A stretch of 64,000 nucleotides of DNA from an uncultured Candidatus Melainabacteria bacterium (GTDB lineage Bacteria; Cyanobacteriota; Vampirovibrionia; Gastranaerophilales; Gastranaerophilaceae), in assembly GCA_934691935.1 (NCBI GenBank), contig CAKUTH010000007.1:124001-188000 (forward strand), in the 5' to 3' direction. The notes under the pieces are model-generated. The model was not told the DNA's origin. It searched no databases and worked only from the letters and a program-made list of their open reading frames with translations. Of this stretch, positions 32,495 through 41,337 are shown piece after piece. A program made the position numbers and the translations under genes. Position 1 is the first letter of the stretch, and every line of letters begins with the position of its first letter.

Positions 32495-33565
32495 ATGAGT
32501 ATGTTTTTTTTAGTATTTTTAGTTGGTTTTTTAATCGGTGCTTTGTGCGTGTTTATCCCTTCAAAAATTATTGATAAAAATAAACAGGCGTCACAAGATG
32601 TAATGTTAGAACAAATGAAATTGTATTTTGAAAATACAGCAAACAAGATTTTTAAAGAAAGTTCGTCAGAACTATCCAACCAAAACAGGGAAAAATTGGA
32701 CGAATTTTTCAAACGCTTTAAAGAAAGGATTGAAGACTTTGAAAAACGTTCTGAAGAAAATTTCAAGGCTGAAACAGAACATTTCACTAAATTTGATATG
32801 AATATAAAAAGTTTTTTGGAAACAGGAAACAAAATTTCTCACGATGCAAATTCTCTTGTAAATGTAATGAAATCAGATAACAGAACCTCTGGTCGTTGGG
32901 GCGAAATCGTACTAGAAAGAGTATTAGAAGCATCAGGTTTAAGAAAAGACGAAGAATATAAAATTCAACAAGGTACAGCCGAAGGTCGCCCAGATGCAAC
33001 TGTATTTTTGCCAGAAGATAGATGCATTTATATTGACAGCAAAACTTCATTCTCGGCATGGGACGGTTTTGTAAATGCAAAAGATGAAGCTGAAAAACAA
33101 ATTCATCTCAAACAATTCATTGATTCGACAAAAGCCCACATTACTGGGCTTGCAAAACGCGATTATTCAGTAGAAGAAGCATCTCCAGATTACGTTTTGA
33201 TGTTTATTCCAATAGAAAGCTGTTATTCAATGATGTTTTGCGATGATTGCGCTCTTTGGGATTTTGCTTGGAAAAACAAAGTTATGCCAGTTTCACCTTC
33301 AACTTTACTATCAGCATTAAAAATAATAAATTCGTTCCACGTTGTAGATAGACAGAACAAAAACATTTTGGAAATGGCAAGGTTATGTACAAGTGTTCAC
33401 GATAAATTTGCATCTTTACTAAGCGAATTGTTGAAAATTCGTGATAATTTAGATACATCACTAAAAAAACTTAATGGTACTGGCAACATTATCAACCAGA
33501 TAACAAAATTAGAAAAGCTAGGTTGCACATACGCAAAAGAATTACCAAAAGTTGAAGAAGAATAG
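32495..33565 (+). CDS. rmuC: DNA recombination protein RmuC
   Basis: This 356-aa protein has an N-terminal membrane anchor (MFFLVFLVGFLIGALCVFI), a coiled coil at about 35-115, and the RmuC nuclease-like domain. The domain is marked by SGRWGEIVLERVLEASGL, RPDATVFLPEDRCIYIDSK and FIPIESCYSMMF. RmuC limits inversions at short repeats and contributes to defence, by family knowledge. A GTGGTATAAT extended -10 ends 17 nt before the gene. GAGAGG fits best with an ATG two codons downstream (32501), so the start may be there. A terminator follows. Confidence 0.94.
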   Translation: MSMFFLVFLVGFLIGALCVFIPSKIIDKNKQASQDVMLEQMKLYFENTANKIFKESSSELSNQNREKLDEFFKRFKERIEDFEKRSEENFKAETEHFTKFDMNIKSFLETGNKISHDANSLVNVMKSDNRTSGRWGEIVLERVLEASGLRKDEEYKIQQGTAEGRPDATVFLPEDRCIYIDSKTSFSAWDGFVNAKDEAEKQIHLKQFIDSTKAHITGLAKRDYSVEEASPDYVLMFIPIESCYSMMFCDDCALWDFAWKNKVMPVSPSTLLSALKIINSFHVVDRQNKNILEMARLCTSVHDKFASLLSELLKIRDNLDTSLKKLNGTGNIINQITKLEKLGCTYAKELPKVEEE

Positions 33566-33577
33566 AATAGAAATAAC

Positions 33578-33612
33578 AAAATGCGATGACAAATGATGTC
33601 ATCGCATTTTTG
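33578..33612. terminator. Bidirectional terminator of rmuC and gyrB
   Basis: Perfect 13-bp stem AAAATGCGATGAC/GTCATCGCATTTT, 7-nt loop, T-runs on both strands, between convergent genes. Confidence 0.92.
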
Positions 33613-33641
33613 TTAACCATCTTAACTTTAATTTTTATTAT

Positions 33642-36185
33642 TTATGTATCAATATTTGTCGCATAAACCGCATTGGATTCAATAAAGTTTCTACGAGGAT
33701 CTACTTTATCACCCATCAAAATATCAAACAATTGATCACAAAGCATTGCATCTTCAATGTTTACTTTCAACAAGGTTCTTGTTGCAGGGTCCATTGTTGT
33801 TTCCCACAACTGTTGTGGCATCATTTCACCCAAACCTTTGAAACGTTGGATTGTCATACCTTTTTGACCTCTGTCATCAATGATTTTTTGAAGTTTTTCA
33901 AAAGAATTGATTTCATATTGTTCTGTATCTGTTTCCAAAATCAAATTATCTTCTTCTTCAATTAAATAATCTCTGATTAACGGATAAGAAGCCTTCAAGC
34001 GCTTGTATTCAGAACTCTTGATTATATGTTGATTAATTATAACATGTTCTTCCTCATTCAAGTTCAATTGAATTGAATATTTTGAATTTTCAGGGTTGTA
34101 TTTCAATGAACATACATAATTTGACGCTTCTGAAATATTGTAATTCTTAGCGTGGTCTTGCAAATAATGATTCAAATAATCTATAATTTCATTCATTTTT
34201 GCTTGATCTTCAAAATCCTCAGGTGTAATATTTGAACGTACCAAACCTCTCAAAACAACAGCTGGATACAAGTTCAAAATAGGGTTGTTATAAGAATTAT
34301 AGAAAGATGCCATGTTCTTAATCAATTCCAACAACTCATCACCTGTTTTTGTTCTTGATTTTGTTTTGTCTGACAAACTCAAATTCTTAATACCACGTTC
34401 TTTTAACATTTTATCAAGCGCGTGTTCGTCATACAAATATTCAATATTTTTACCAGATGTGATTTTAAACAAAGGTGGTTGCGCAATGTAAACGTAACCA
34501 TTTTCAATCAACGGTCTTGCATATCTGAAGAAGAACGTCAAAAGTAATGTTCTGATGTGCGCACCGTCAACATCCGCATCGGTCATAATGATAATTTTGT
34601 GATAACGCAATTTTTCTAAATCAACTTCGTCAGGGTTTCTGCTGATATTTATACCGAAAGCCTGAACCATTGATTGAATTTCGTTGTTACCATAAATCTT
34701 GTCCAATCTTGCTTTTTCAACGTTAAGAATTTTACCTCTCAACGGCAAAATAGCTTGGAACATTCTGTTTCTGCCTTGTTTTGCAGAACCGCCCGCAGAA
34801 TCACCCTCAACTATGTAAATTTCACATTTTTCAGGTTCTCTGTTTGAACAATCCGCCAATTTACCAGGCAAAGTTGAATTTTCAAGAACAGATTTTCTTC
34901 TTGTCAATTCTCTTGCTTTTCTTGCTGCTTCACGAGCACGTTGTGCTTGCAAAGTTTTTTCAATAATAATTTTTGCAATTTTTGGATTAAATTCTAACCA
35001 TTCTTGAAGTTTGTCACGAACGGCATCTTGAGTTGCGCCCATAGCCTCCGCGTTACCCAATTTTTCCTTTGTTTGTCCTTCAAATTCAGGGTTAGGAATT
35101 TTTACGCTGACAATAGCTGTCAAGCCTTCTCTAACATCATCACCAGACAAGTTTTGGTCATTGTCTTTCAAGATATTATTTTTTCTCGCATAATCATTAA
35201 ATACACGTGTCAATGAGTTTCTAAACCCAGTCAAGTGAGTACCGCCAGAGTGAGTGTTAATATTGTTCGCAAATGACAAAACACTTTCACTATATGCATC
35301 AGTGTATTGCATAGCAACTTCAATTTGCATGCCGTCAACAACTTTGTCAATATAAATCGGTTTTTCATGCAAAACGTTTTTGTTTTGGTTAAGGAACTCT
35401 ACATAACTTCCGATACCGCCAACATAGTGAAACTCTTGTTGTTCGCCAGTTGCACCGTCAATAAATACAATTCTCAAACCTTTGTTCAAAAATGCCATTT
35501 CGCGCAATCTGTTTGCGATTACATCTTTGTCAATAACAGTTGTTTCTGTAAAAATTTCAGGATCTGGCCAAAATGTAGTTTTTGTACCAGTTTTATCGGT
35601 AGCTTCACCTTTTTCTACTGGAGAAAGCGGTTCTCCTCTCATATATTCTTGACGCCATACAAAACCTTGACGAGAAACTTCTACGCGGTATTTTTCAGAC
35701 AACGCGTTTACAACTGACGCACCAACACCGTGAAGTCCGCCTGATACTTTGTAACCGCCATCACCAAATTTTCCGCCTGCGTGAAGCACTGTGTGAACGA
35801 TTTCTAAAGCTGATTTACCAGTTTCTGGTTTAATATCAACTGGAATACCACGACCGTTATCCTCTACAGTAACGCTGTTGTCTTTGTTTACAGTTACATA
35901 AATATCTGTACAAAAACCTGCCAAAGATTCGTCAATAGAGTTATCTACAATTTCGTAGATACAGTGGTGCAAACCTCTTTGAGAAGTTGAACCGATATAC
36001 ATCCCAGGTCGCATTCTAACAGCTTCCAGACCTTCTAAAACTCTGATGTTACTAGCATCATAAGCCTGCGTAGTCTTTGTTTCGATAGCTTCGTCGTTAT
36101 CAGGTAATTCATTTACCTCAATATTTTCAGGTGCAACAGCTTCGGTTGCTTTAACATTCTGAGTTTCAGTAATTCCGTCTGCCAT
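33642..36185 (-). CDS. gyrB: DNA gyrase subunit B
   Basis: GyrB is the ATPase and TOPRIM subunit of the supercoiling enzyme. At 847 aa it is longer than the usual 640-aa form. The GHKL ATPase motifs VDNSIDESLAG, DNGRGIPVD and GGLHGVGAS are intact. TOPRIM motifs EGDSAGG and DADVDGAHI are intact. The C-terminal QRFKGLGEMMPQQLWETTMD is canonical. The extra length is a ~45-residue acidic N-terminal extension and an insert of roughly 200 residues between TOPRIM and tail (around 600-780), comparable in place to the E. coli insert. AAGGGGAG precedes the ATG. Confidence 0.97.
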   Translation of the reverse strand: MADGITETQNVKATEAVAPENIEVNELPDNDEAIETKTTQAYDASNIRVLEGLEAVRMRPGMYIGSTSQRGLHHCIYEIVDNSIDESLAGFCTDIYVTVNKDNSVTVEDNGRGIPVDIKPETGKSALEIVHTVLHAGGKFGDGGYKVSGGLHGVGASVVNALSEKYRVEVSRQGFVWRQEYMRGEPLSPVEKGEATDKTGTKTTFWPDPEIFTETTVIDKDVIANRLREMAFLNKGLRIVFIDGATGEQQEFHYVGGIGSYVEFLNQNKNVLHEKPIYIDKVVDGMQIEVAMQYTDAYSESVLSFANNINTHSGGTHLTGFRNSLTRVFNDYARKNNILKDNDQNLSGDDVREGLTAIVSVKIPNPEFEGQTKEKLGNAEAMGATQDAVRDKLQEWLEFNPKIAKIIIEKTLQAQRAREAARKARELTRRKSVLENSTLPGKLADCSNREPEKCEIYIVEGDSAGGSAKQGRNRMFQAILPLRGKILNVEKARLDKIYGNNEIQSMVQAFGINISRNPDEVDLEKLRYHKIIIMTDADVDGAHIRTLLLTFFFRYARPLIENGYVYIAQPPLFKITSGKNIEYLYDEHALDKMLKERGIKNLSLSDKTKSRTKTGDELLELIKNMASFYNSYNNPILNLYPAVVLRGLVRSNITPEDFEDQAKMNEIIDYLNHYLQDHAKNYNISEASNYVCSLKYNPENSKYSIQLNLNEEEHVIINQHIIKSSEYKRLKASYPLIRDYLIEEEDNLILETDTEQYEINSFEKLQKIIDDRGQKGMTIQRFKGLGEMMPQQLWETTMDPATRTLLKVNIEDAMLCDQLFDILMGDKVDPRRNFIESNAVYATNIDT

Positions 36186-36337
36186 ATATTTATATTCTCC
36201 CCTTTTAGTCTTATTTCCTTGACATTATTGTAACACAAACACATTTATTTTACTAATTTATGACAAAAAGTTAACCGATTGGAGAATTTAAACTTTGTAA
36301 AACAGTTTTATAATTCATAAAAAACAAGGAGAAGTTT

Positions 36338-36631
36338 ATGTCAAAAAATTTATTAAAATCTATCAGCAAAATCGTTGATGAAAGTGGTTCAAACAAAATT
36401 ATGATATTTACTAACCATCTAAAAATAGACGGCAATATTTTTTTGCCAGAAGGTAGATGTGAAGAATGCCACGAAAATTTCATCACACTTGAAAACGCCA
36501 CCGTATGCAGGTTAAACGATTATTGCAAATGCGAAGGCGAAGAATGCCAATGCAATGATTTTATTTGTTTTAAATATGATTGGTTAAATATTTGTATTGA
36601 TGAAATCGTAGCTTTCAGTATAGTTCAATAA
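36338..36631 (+). CDS. Small cysteine-rich hypothetical protein
   Basis: This 97-aa protein has no family I recognise. The N-terminal half is beta-like (NKIMIFTNHLKIDGNIFLPE). The middle is Cys-rich: CEECHE at about 41-46, and CRLNDYCKCEGEECQCNDFI near 57-76. At least eight Cys in under 40 residues suggest metal or Fe-S binding, or disulfides if exported, but there is no signal peptide. AAGGAGA precedes the ATG, so translation is likely. It is divergent from gyrB and followed by repeat element G. Confidence 0.7.
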   Translation: MSKNLLKSISKIVDESGSNKIMIFTNHLKIDGNIFLPEGRCEECHENFITLENATVCRLNDYCKCEGEECQCNDFICFKYDWLNICIDEIVAFSIVQ

Positions 36632-36705
<74 letters not shown>

Positions 36706-36706
36706 G

Positions 36707-37837
36707 CTAAATGCCCAAATGTTTTTCCACAGTTTGTGCAATATAGTCAAAACCGAGAATTTCACCAAGGTCACCGCCACATGAAGTTTTTGAATAAATT
36801 AATACAGGCACTTTTTCTCTAGTATGATCAGTCCCTTCTACTGTAGGGTCACATCCGTGATCTGCTGTGATTATCAGCAAATCATTCTCTTGCATAGCAT
36901 CAACTATGTCGTCAACATAAGTGTCAATTTCTTCAATAGCCTTGCCATAACCCTTTGCATCGTTTCTGTGTCCAAAAAGCATATCTGTGTCAACAAGATT
37001 TGTAAAAATCAAAGACATATCTTTTTCATTTTTCACGGCATCTAATGTAAGTTCCAAACCCTCTTTGTTAGAACCTGTGTGAACGGCTTTTGAAATACCA
37101 GATTTAGCGAAAATATCTTCAATTTTGCCAATACCGTAAACTTTCAGACCGCTGTCAATAATTTTATTCATAACATTGTATGGTGGAATCATTGAATAAT
37201 CACGTCTATCTTTAGAAATTCTTGTAGGCTTGCCATCTATAATTTTGTATGGGCGTGCAATTACGCGAGAAACATTGTAGTCATTCAAAATTTTTCTTGC
37301 AACTTCGCACCAATGATAAAGAGTTTCCAACGGGATAAAATCTGTGTCGACTGCGATTTGGAAAACGCTGTCCGCACTTGTATAAACAATCGGGAAACCT
37401 GTTTTGTGGTGTTCGTCGTTCAATTCTTCAATAATAGCAGTACCGCTGGCTGGACGGTTAGCCAAAACTCCGCCACAATTTGTTTCTTGAATAAATTTTT
37501 CAATAATTTCAGATTGAAATCCGTGTGGGAAAGTCGCAAAAGGTTTTTCTGACACAATACCTGTCATTTCCCAATGTCCTGTTGTCGTATCTTTACCTTT
37601 TGATTTTTCAATCAATGTTCCATATTTTGCAATTGGAGTTTCAGTCTTTTCAACACCTTTAAAATCCTGTATATTTCCAAGCCCCATTTTTGCCATGTTC
37701 GGTAAGTTCAAACCGTTGTTGAATTCGCAAACATTTTTTAGAGTATTGCATTTTGGAGTATCGTTAAAATCTCGACAATCGTCCATTGCACCAATACCCA
37801 TCGAATCTATAACCATTATAATTGCTCTTTTTTTCAT
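36707..37837 (-). CDS. deoB: Phosphopentomutase
   Basis: This 376-aa alkaline-phosphatase-superfamily enzyme interconverts ribose-1- and ribose-5-phosphate (and the deoxy forms) in nucleoside catabolism. The metal site is seen in IDSMGIGAMDD. GKDTTTGHWEM carries the phosphorylated Thr. The second metal site is in ITADHGCDP and GTDHTREKVPVL. Length matches the DeoB family. ATAGGAG precedes the ATG. No other deo gene is adjacent. Confidence 0.96.
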   Translation of the reverse strand: MKKRAIIMVIDSMGIGAMDDCRDFNDTPKCNTLKNVCEFNNGLNLPNMAKMGLGNIQDFKGVEKTETPIAKYGTLIEKSKGKDTTTGHWEMTGIVSEKPFATFPHGFQSEIIEKFIQETNCGGVLANRPASGTAIIEELNDEHHKTGFPIVYTSADSVFQIAVDTDFIPLETLYHWCEVARKILNDYNVSRVIARPYKIIDGKPTRISKDRRDYSMIPPYNVMNKIIDSGLKVYGIGKIEDIFAKSGISKAVHTGSNKEGLELTLDAVKNEKDMSLIFTNLVDTDMLFGHRNDAKGYGKAIEEIDTYVDDIVDAMQENDLLIITADHGCDPTVEGTDHTREKVPVLIYSKTSCGGDLGEILGFDYIAQTVEKHLGI

Positions 37838-37875
37838 ATTTCACTCCTATTTACACATCAATTTTAGCAGTATGG

Positions 37876-38427
37876 TTACTCTATGTCAATTATTGAATAA
37901 GCGTTAAAATCAACACCGCCATATCTGACTTCTACGTGATAATCTCCATGCGGTACTAGTTTTACAAAATTTATTGAGTCTTCGCCAAAATCATCATCAG
38001 TTTCTTCAGCAGGGATTTTTGCCATAACATCGTGTGCTTGATAAAATTTTAAATAAACATTCCCATTTTCTTTTACACCTTCAACTTGATAATGACCAAT
38101 CGGCAAAACGTATTTTTTATCAATCTTGAGAGGCAACGGCACTAAAAGGATTGGCAATTCTGATGTTGAATTTTTTATTATTTCAGTTTCATTACTTTGA
38201 GAAAAACTTTCTCCTTTTGGAATATTTTTATCACGTTTTTTCTTTTTTTGCTTACTTTCAAGAGCTTTTTCAAAATCTTGTTCACTTACAGCTTTTTGCC
38301 CATAAGTATTTGTATCGCCAAAGTTATCCCACAAATCTCCATCTGCAAACACTGCAGACGTCGTAAACAAGAATATGAACATAAAAACTAAAAATTTTCT
38401 CATACCATTATAATAATAATTTTTCAC
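37876..38427 (-). CDS. Hypothetical exported protein
   Basis: This protein is of unknown function, 183 aa from the first ATG. An in-frame ATG eight codons later (38403) gives a cleaner signal peptide (MRKFLVFMFIFLFTTSAVFA). The mature part begins with an acidic Asp/Trp-rich segment, then a Lys-rich KQKKKKRDK patch near 59-67. A beta-rich C-terminal half follows, ending in YHVEVRYGGVDFNAYSIIDI. It is probably periplasmic. It lies in a same-strand run rlmH-this gene-deoB. Confidence 0.7.
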   Translation of the reverse strand: MKNYYYNGMRKFLVFMFIFLFTTSAVFADGDLWDNFGDTNTYGQKAVSEQDFEKALESKQKKKKRDKNIPKGESFSQSNETEIIKNSTSELPILLVPLPLKIDKKYVLPIGHYQVEGVKENGNVYLKFYQAHDVMAKIPAEETDDDFGEDSINFVKLVPHGDYHVEVRYGGVDFNAYSIIDIE

Positions 38428-38453
38428 TCAAAATCAAACATCTGTTTATATGA

Positions 38454-38924
38454 TTACTTGTGATAAGTTTCGCCTTTTATGATTTTAAACGCACGATAAA
38501 TCTGTTCAACAATCAACAATCTTGCAAACTGGTGCAAAAAAGTCATCTTTGACATACTCAACTTGAAATTTGCACGATTTGAAACAATCGGAGAAAGCCC
38601 ACAAGACGAACCGATAACAAAAACGAGTTCTGAAATCCCTTCATTTGTCAGTTCATTGATTTTTTCAGCTAGCCCTTCTGATGATAGCATTTTACCGTTT
38701 ATTTCCAAAGTGATTACGTAAGACTGAGGTTTTATGTGCGAAAGAATTTTTTCACCCTCTTGTTCCAAAACCTTGGATGTCAAATTTTCATCTTTTATCT
38801 CTATTGGAGAAAGCTCCACAACTTCAACAGATGCATAAGGCGAAAGACGTTTTAAAAATTCATCAATTCCATCCTTCAAAAATTTTTCTTTAATTTTTCC
38901 AAGAGCTATAATTTTAATATTCAC
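38454..38924 (-). CDS. rlmH: 23S rRNA pseudouridine-1915 N3-methyltransferase RlmH
   Basis: This 156-aa SPOUT methyltransferase modifies helix 69 of 23S rRNA on assembled 70S ribosomes. N-terminal MNIKIIALGKIKEKFLKDGI is typical. LVFVIGSSCGLSP is the SAM-binding knot. SKMTFLHQFARLLIVEQIYR and the end GETYHK are invariant family features. It lies between mscS and the exported-protein gene on the same strand. Confidence 0.97.
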   Translation of the reverse strand: MNIKIIALGKIKEKFLKDGIDEFLKRLSPYASVEVVELSPIEIKDENLTSKVLEQEGEKILSHIKPQSYVITLEINGKMLSSEGLAEKINELTNEGISELVFVIGSSCGLSPIVSNRANFKLSMSKMTFLHQFARLLIVEQIYRAFKIIKGETYHK

Positions 38925-38959
38925 CGTGCGGTAGTCCTTTTTATAGATTTTAAAAGTTT

Positions 38960-39763
38960 TTATTTTGCCAAATATACAGTTGACGATGGGAACGCAAAAT
39001 CAATGCCATTAGCGCGAAATTCTTTTAGAACAGATGTGTAAATTTCACTCCTAATTTGAACAAAAGCATCAAAAGACTTGACTTTTGCATATCCAATTAA
39101 TCTGATATTTATTGAACTGCTGTCCAATTCATTCATAAAGACTGAATAATCTTTATAAACATCGGTGCGGTGAGCCATAACCCCTCTTATAATCTCTTTT
39201 GCTTTTTCAATTTTTTCGTCCGAAGTTTCATACGTAACGCCAAAGATCAAATCAAGTCTGCGTTTGTGAGCCTTACTTATATTGATAACAACACTGTCTG
39301 CGGTCTTGTCGTTTGGGATTGTAACCAAAAAATTATCCAGTGTTCTTATTTTTGTAGAACGAAGATTTATATTTTCAACAACACCTTCAACATCGCCTAT
39401 TTTTACGTAATCACCAGTTTTGTATACTTTGTCTGACAGAATTCCCAAAGTTCCAAACATTGATGCAATAGTTTGTTGCGCAGCAAAACCAACAGCCAAA
39501 CCTGTAATACCAAAGCCTGCTACAAGTGATGTAAGCGAATATCCTTGACTTTGCATAAACGATGCAATCAAAACAAACGCAATCAAAAATTTTATTATCT
39601 TGCCTAAAATAGGTATAAAACGGCTAAATTGTGTTTCGTTATCACTTGCCTCATATTTTTGCATAAGTTTAGCAACAAAAATATCTGTAACTTTGAACAA
39701 TGTCCCTATAATTATGATATTTACGACAATTCCGATACACAATTCAATCATTTTGTTAGACAT
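38960..39763 (-). CDS. Small-conductance mechanosensitive channel (MscS family)
   Basis: This 267-aa heptameric inner-membrane channel releases solutes under hypo-osmotic shock. Three helices lie in the first ~110 residues. The pore helix has Gly/Ala packing in FGITGLAVGFAAQQTIASMF. The beta domain (GDYVKIGDVEGVVENINLRS, then TKIRTLDN) and an alpha-beta tail follow. The start at 39763 is chosen for AGGGGAAG just upstream; an ATG 19 codons earlier adds an atypical N-terminus. Confidence 0.93.
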   Translation of the reverse strand: MSNKMIELCIGIVVNIIIIGTLFKVTDIFVAKLMQKYEASDNETQFSRFIPILGKIIKFLIAFVLIASFMQSQGYSLTSLVAGFGITGLAVGFAAQQTIASMFGTLGILSDKVYKTGDYVKIGDVEGVVENINLRSTKIRTLDNFLVTIPNDKTADSVVINISKAHKRRLDLIFGVTYETSDEKIEKAKEIIRGVMAHRTDVYKDYSVFMNELDSSSINIRLIGYAKVKSFDAFVQIRSEIYTSVLKEFRANGIDFAFPSSTVYLAK

Positions 39764-39829
39764 AACTTCCCCTTTGCATTTGTTTTTCTGCATAATAGCA
39801 AAAAATACAAAATATGTCACTAGGTTAAC

Positions 39830-40882
39830 TTATGAATTTATAATTCCACCACCAAGTACTATATCTCCATCGTAGAATACGATTGATTGACCTATTGCAA
39901 TTGATTTTTGAGGCTCTGCAAAAGTAACTTTGACCTCGTTATCATTCAGCATTTCCAAAGTAGCTTCTGTTGGCTCTTGAGTTGAACGGAATTTAGCAGT
40001 AACATTTGGTTTTAAATCTGTTATCAAATTGAGATTTGTCGCTACAAGAGATTGCCTAAAGGTCTTGTCTGCAGGGCCAACAACAACTTCGTTTGTATCT
40101 TTTTTTAACGACAATACATAAAGCGGTTCGGTTGACGATACGCCAAGCCCTTTACGCTGACCAATCGTGTAATTCCAAATTCCTTTGTGATGTCCCAAAA
40201 TATTGCCGTTTACATCAACAATATTGCCTTCTTTTTCTTTTACACCTAAAAGTTCGTTGTAATCTCCATCATAAAAATCTTGACTATCTGGCTTTTCTGC
40301 AACCAAAAGTCCATTTTCTTTAGCAATTTTGCGAATTTCATCTTTTGTATATTCACCAAGTGGCAAAATAATATTTTTTAACTGTTCTTGAGTAAGCCTA
40401 TACAAAAAATATGACTGGTCTTTGCGTGGTGCTAAACCACGTTTCAACAGATATTTACCATCAATTTCTTCGACTCTTGCATAGTGACCTGTCGCAAATT
40501 TGTCAAACTCAATACCATTTTCTCTTGCAATATGAGGGAGCACTCCAAATTTTACCAGCGCATTACACCAAATACAAGGGTTTGGAGTTCTACCTTGAAT
40601 ATACTCAGATTTAAAATTTTCCAAAACAATTTTTTCATACTGCTCAACGCAATTAAATACGTGATAAGGTATTCCGATTTGTTCAGCAATCTTTCTAGCC
40701 TGCTCAATATCTTCTTTCTCATCAGGGCCATAGCAAGCATTTTTATGACCAGCTTTCAATGCCATACCATCTTTGCCCCAAATAGACATCGTTGCACCTA
40801 TAACAGTGTGTCCTTGTTGCTTCAATATTAACGCAGTTACAGCAGAATCAACTCCGCCAGAAAGTCCTACTAAAATTTTCAT
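39830..40882 (-). CDS. mnmA: tRNA 2-thiouridylase MnmA, C-x-x-C type
   Basis: This 350-aa enzyme thiolates U34 of Lys/Glu/Gln tRNAs. The PP-loop SGGVDSAV starts at residue 8. NPCIWCNALVKF puts a C-x-x-C at 103/106 instead of the D-x-x-C of E. coli. HYARVEE, KDQSYFLY and IGQRKGLGV are family motifs. The second catalytic Cys (in S-x-x-I-C-F of E. coli) is absent; the site reads SQDFYDGDY from residue 200. GAGG precedes the ATG. Confidence 0.94.
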   Translation of the reverse strand: MKILVGLSGGVDSAVTALILKQQGHTVIGATMSIWGKDGMALKAGHKNACYGPDEKEDIEQARKIAEQIGIPYHVFNCVEQYEKIVLENFKSEYIQGRTPNPCIWCNALVKFGVLPHIARENGIEFDKFATGHYARVEEIDGKYLLKRGLAPRKDQSYFLYRLTQEQLKNIILPLGEYTKDEIRKIAKENGLLVAEKPDSQDFYDGDYNELLGVKEKEGNIVDVNGNILGHHKGIWNYTIGQRKGLGVSSTEPLYVLSLKKDTNEVVVGPADKTFRQSLVATNLNLITDLKPNVTAKFRSTQEPTEATLEMLNDNEVKVTFAEPQKSIAIGQSIVFYDGDIVLGGGIINS

Positions 40883-40984
40883 TTTTCCTCACATTATTTT
40901 TGCTATTTATGAAAATATTAATAGCACCAAAATACCCTGTATGTCAATTTATAATCGAATCTTTTTTATATAAAAAATTAAATC

Positions 40985-41248
40985 TTAAAAATCAATTAGC
41001 GAAAAATCATTAGGCAAATTGTCCTCTATCATTTTGACAAATTTTGAGGGTTTCATACCAAATGCTTCCGCGATTTTAAAAATTGTAGTGAGTTGCGGGT
41101 CTTTTATTCCTCTTTCAATAGTACTTATTATTGAAGTTGAAATATCATTTTCACTACAAAACATAAATTGACTTTTGTCATCCCTCAAGTTTCTAGTACA
41201 TTTTGCAAGTGACTTCAATACAAGTTTTTTCTTTTCATCTAAATTCAT
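40985..41248 (-). CDS. XRE-family HTH protein beside Fic
   Basis: This is a small Cro/C1-type DNA-binding protein, about 87 aa if it starts at MNLDEKKKLVLKSLAKCTRN. The helix-turn-helix is seen in SENDISTSIISTIERGIKD and the following helix FKIAEAFGM. An upstream ATG (41329) would add a hydrophobic stretch of about 27 residues; neither start has a clear ribosome site. The gene follows fic on the same strand and may be its regulator or antitoxin partner (inference). Confidence 0.78.
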   Translation of the reverse strand: MNLDEKKKLVLKSLAKCTRNLRDDKSQFMFCSENDISTSIISTIERGIKDPQLTTIFKIAEAFGMKPSKFVKMIEDNLPNDFSLIDF

Positions 41249-41337
41249 ATTGCCAATATAAACAAAGAGGAATTCAACCGCTTTCACGAACAAGATAATT
41301 ACTTGGAGAAACTTAATACTTTTATGCATTTTAATAG

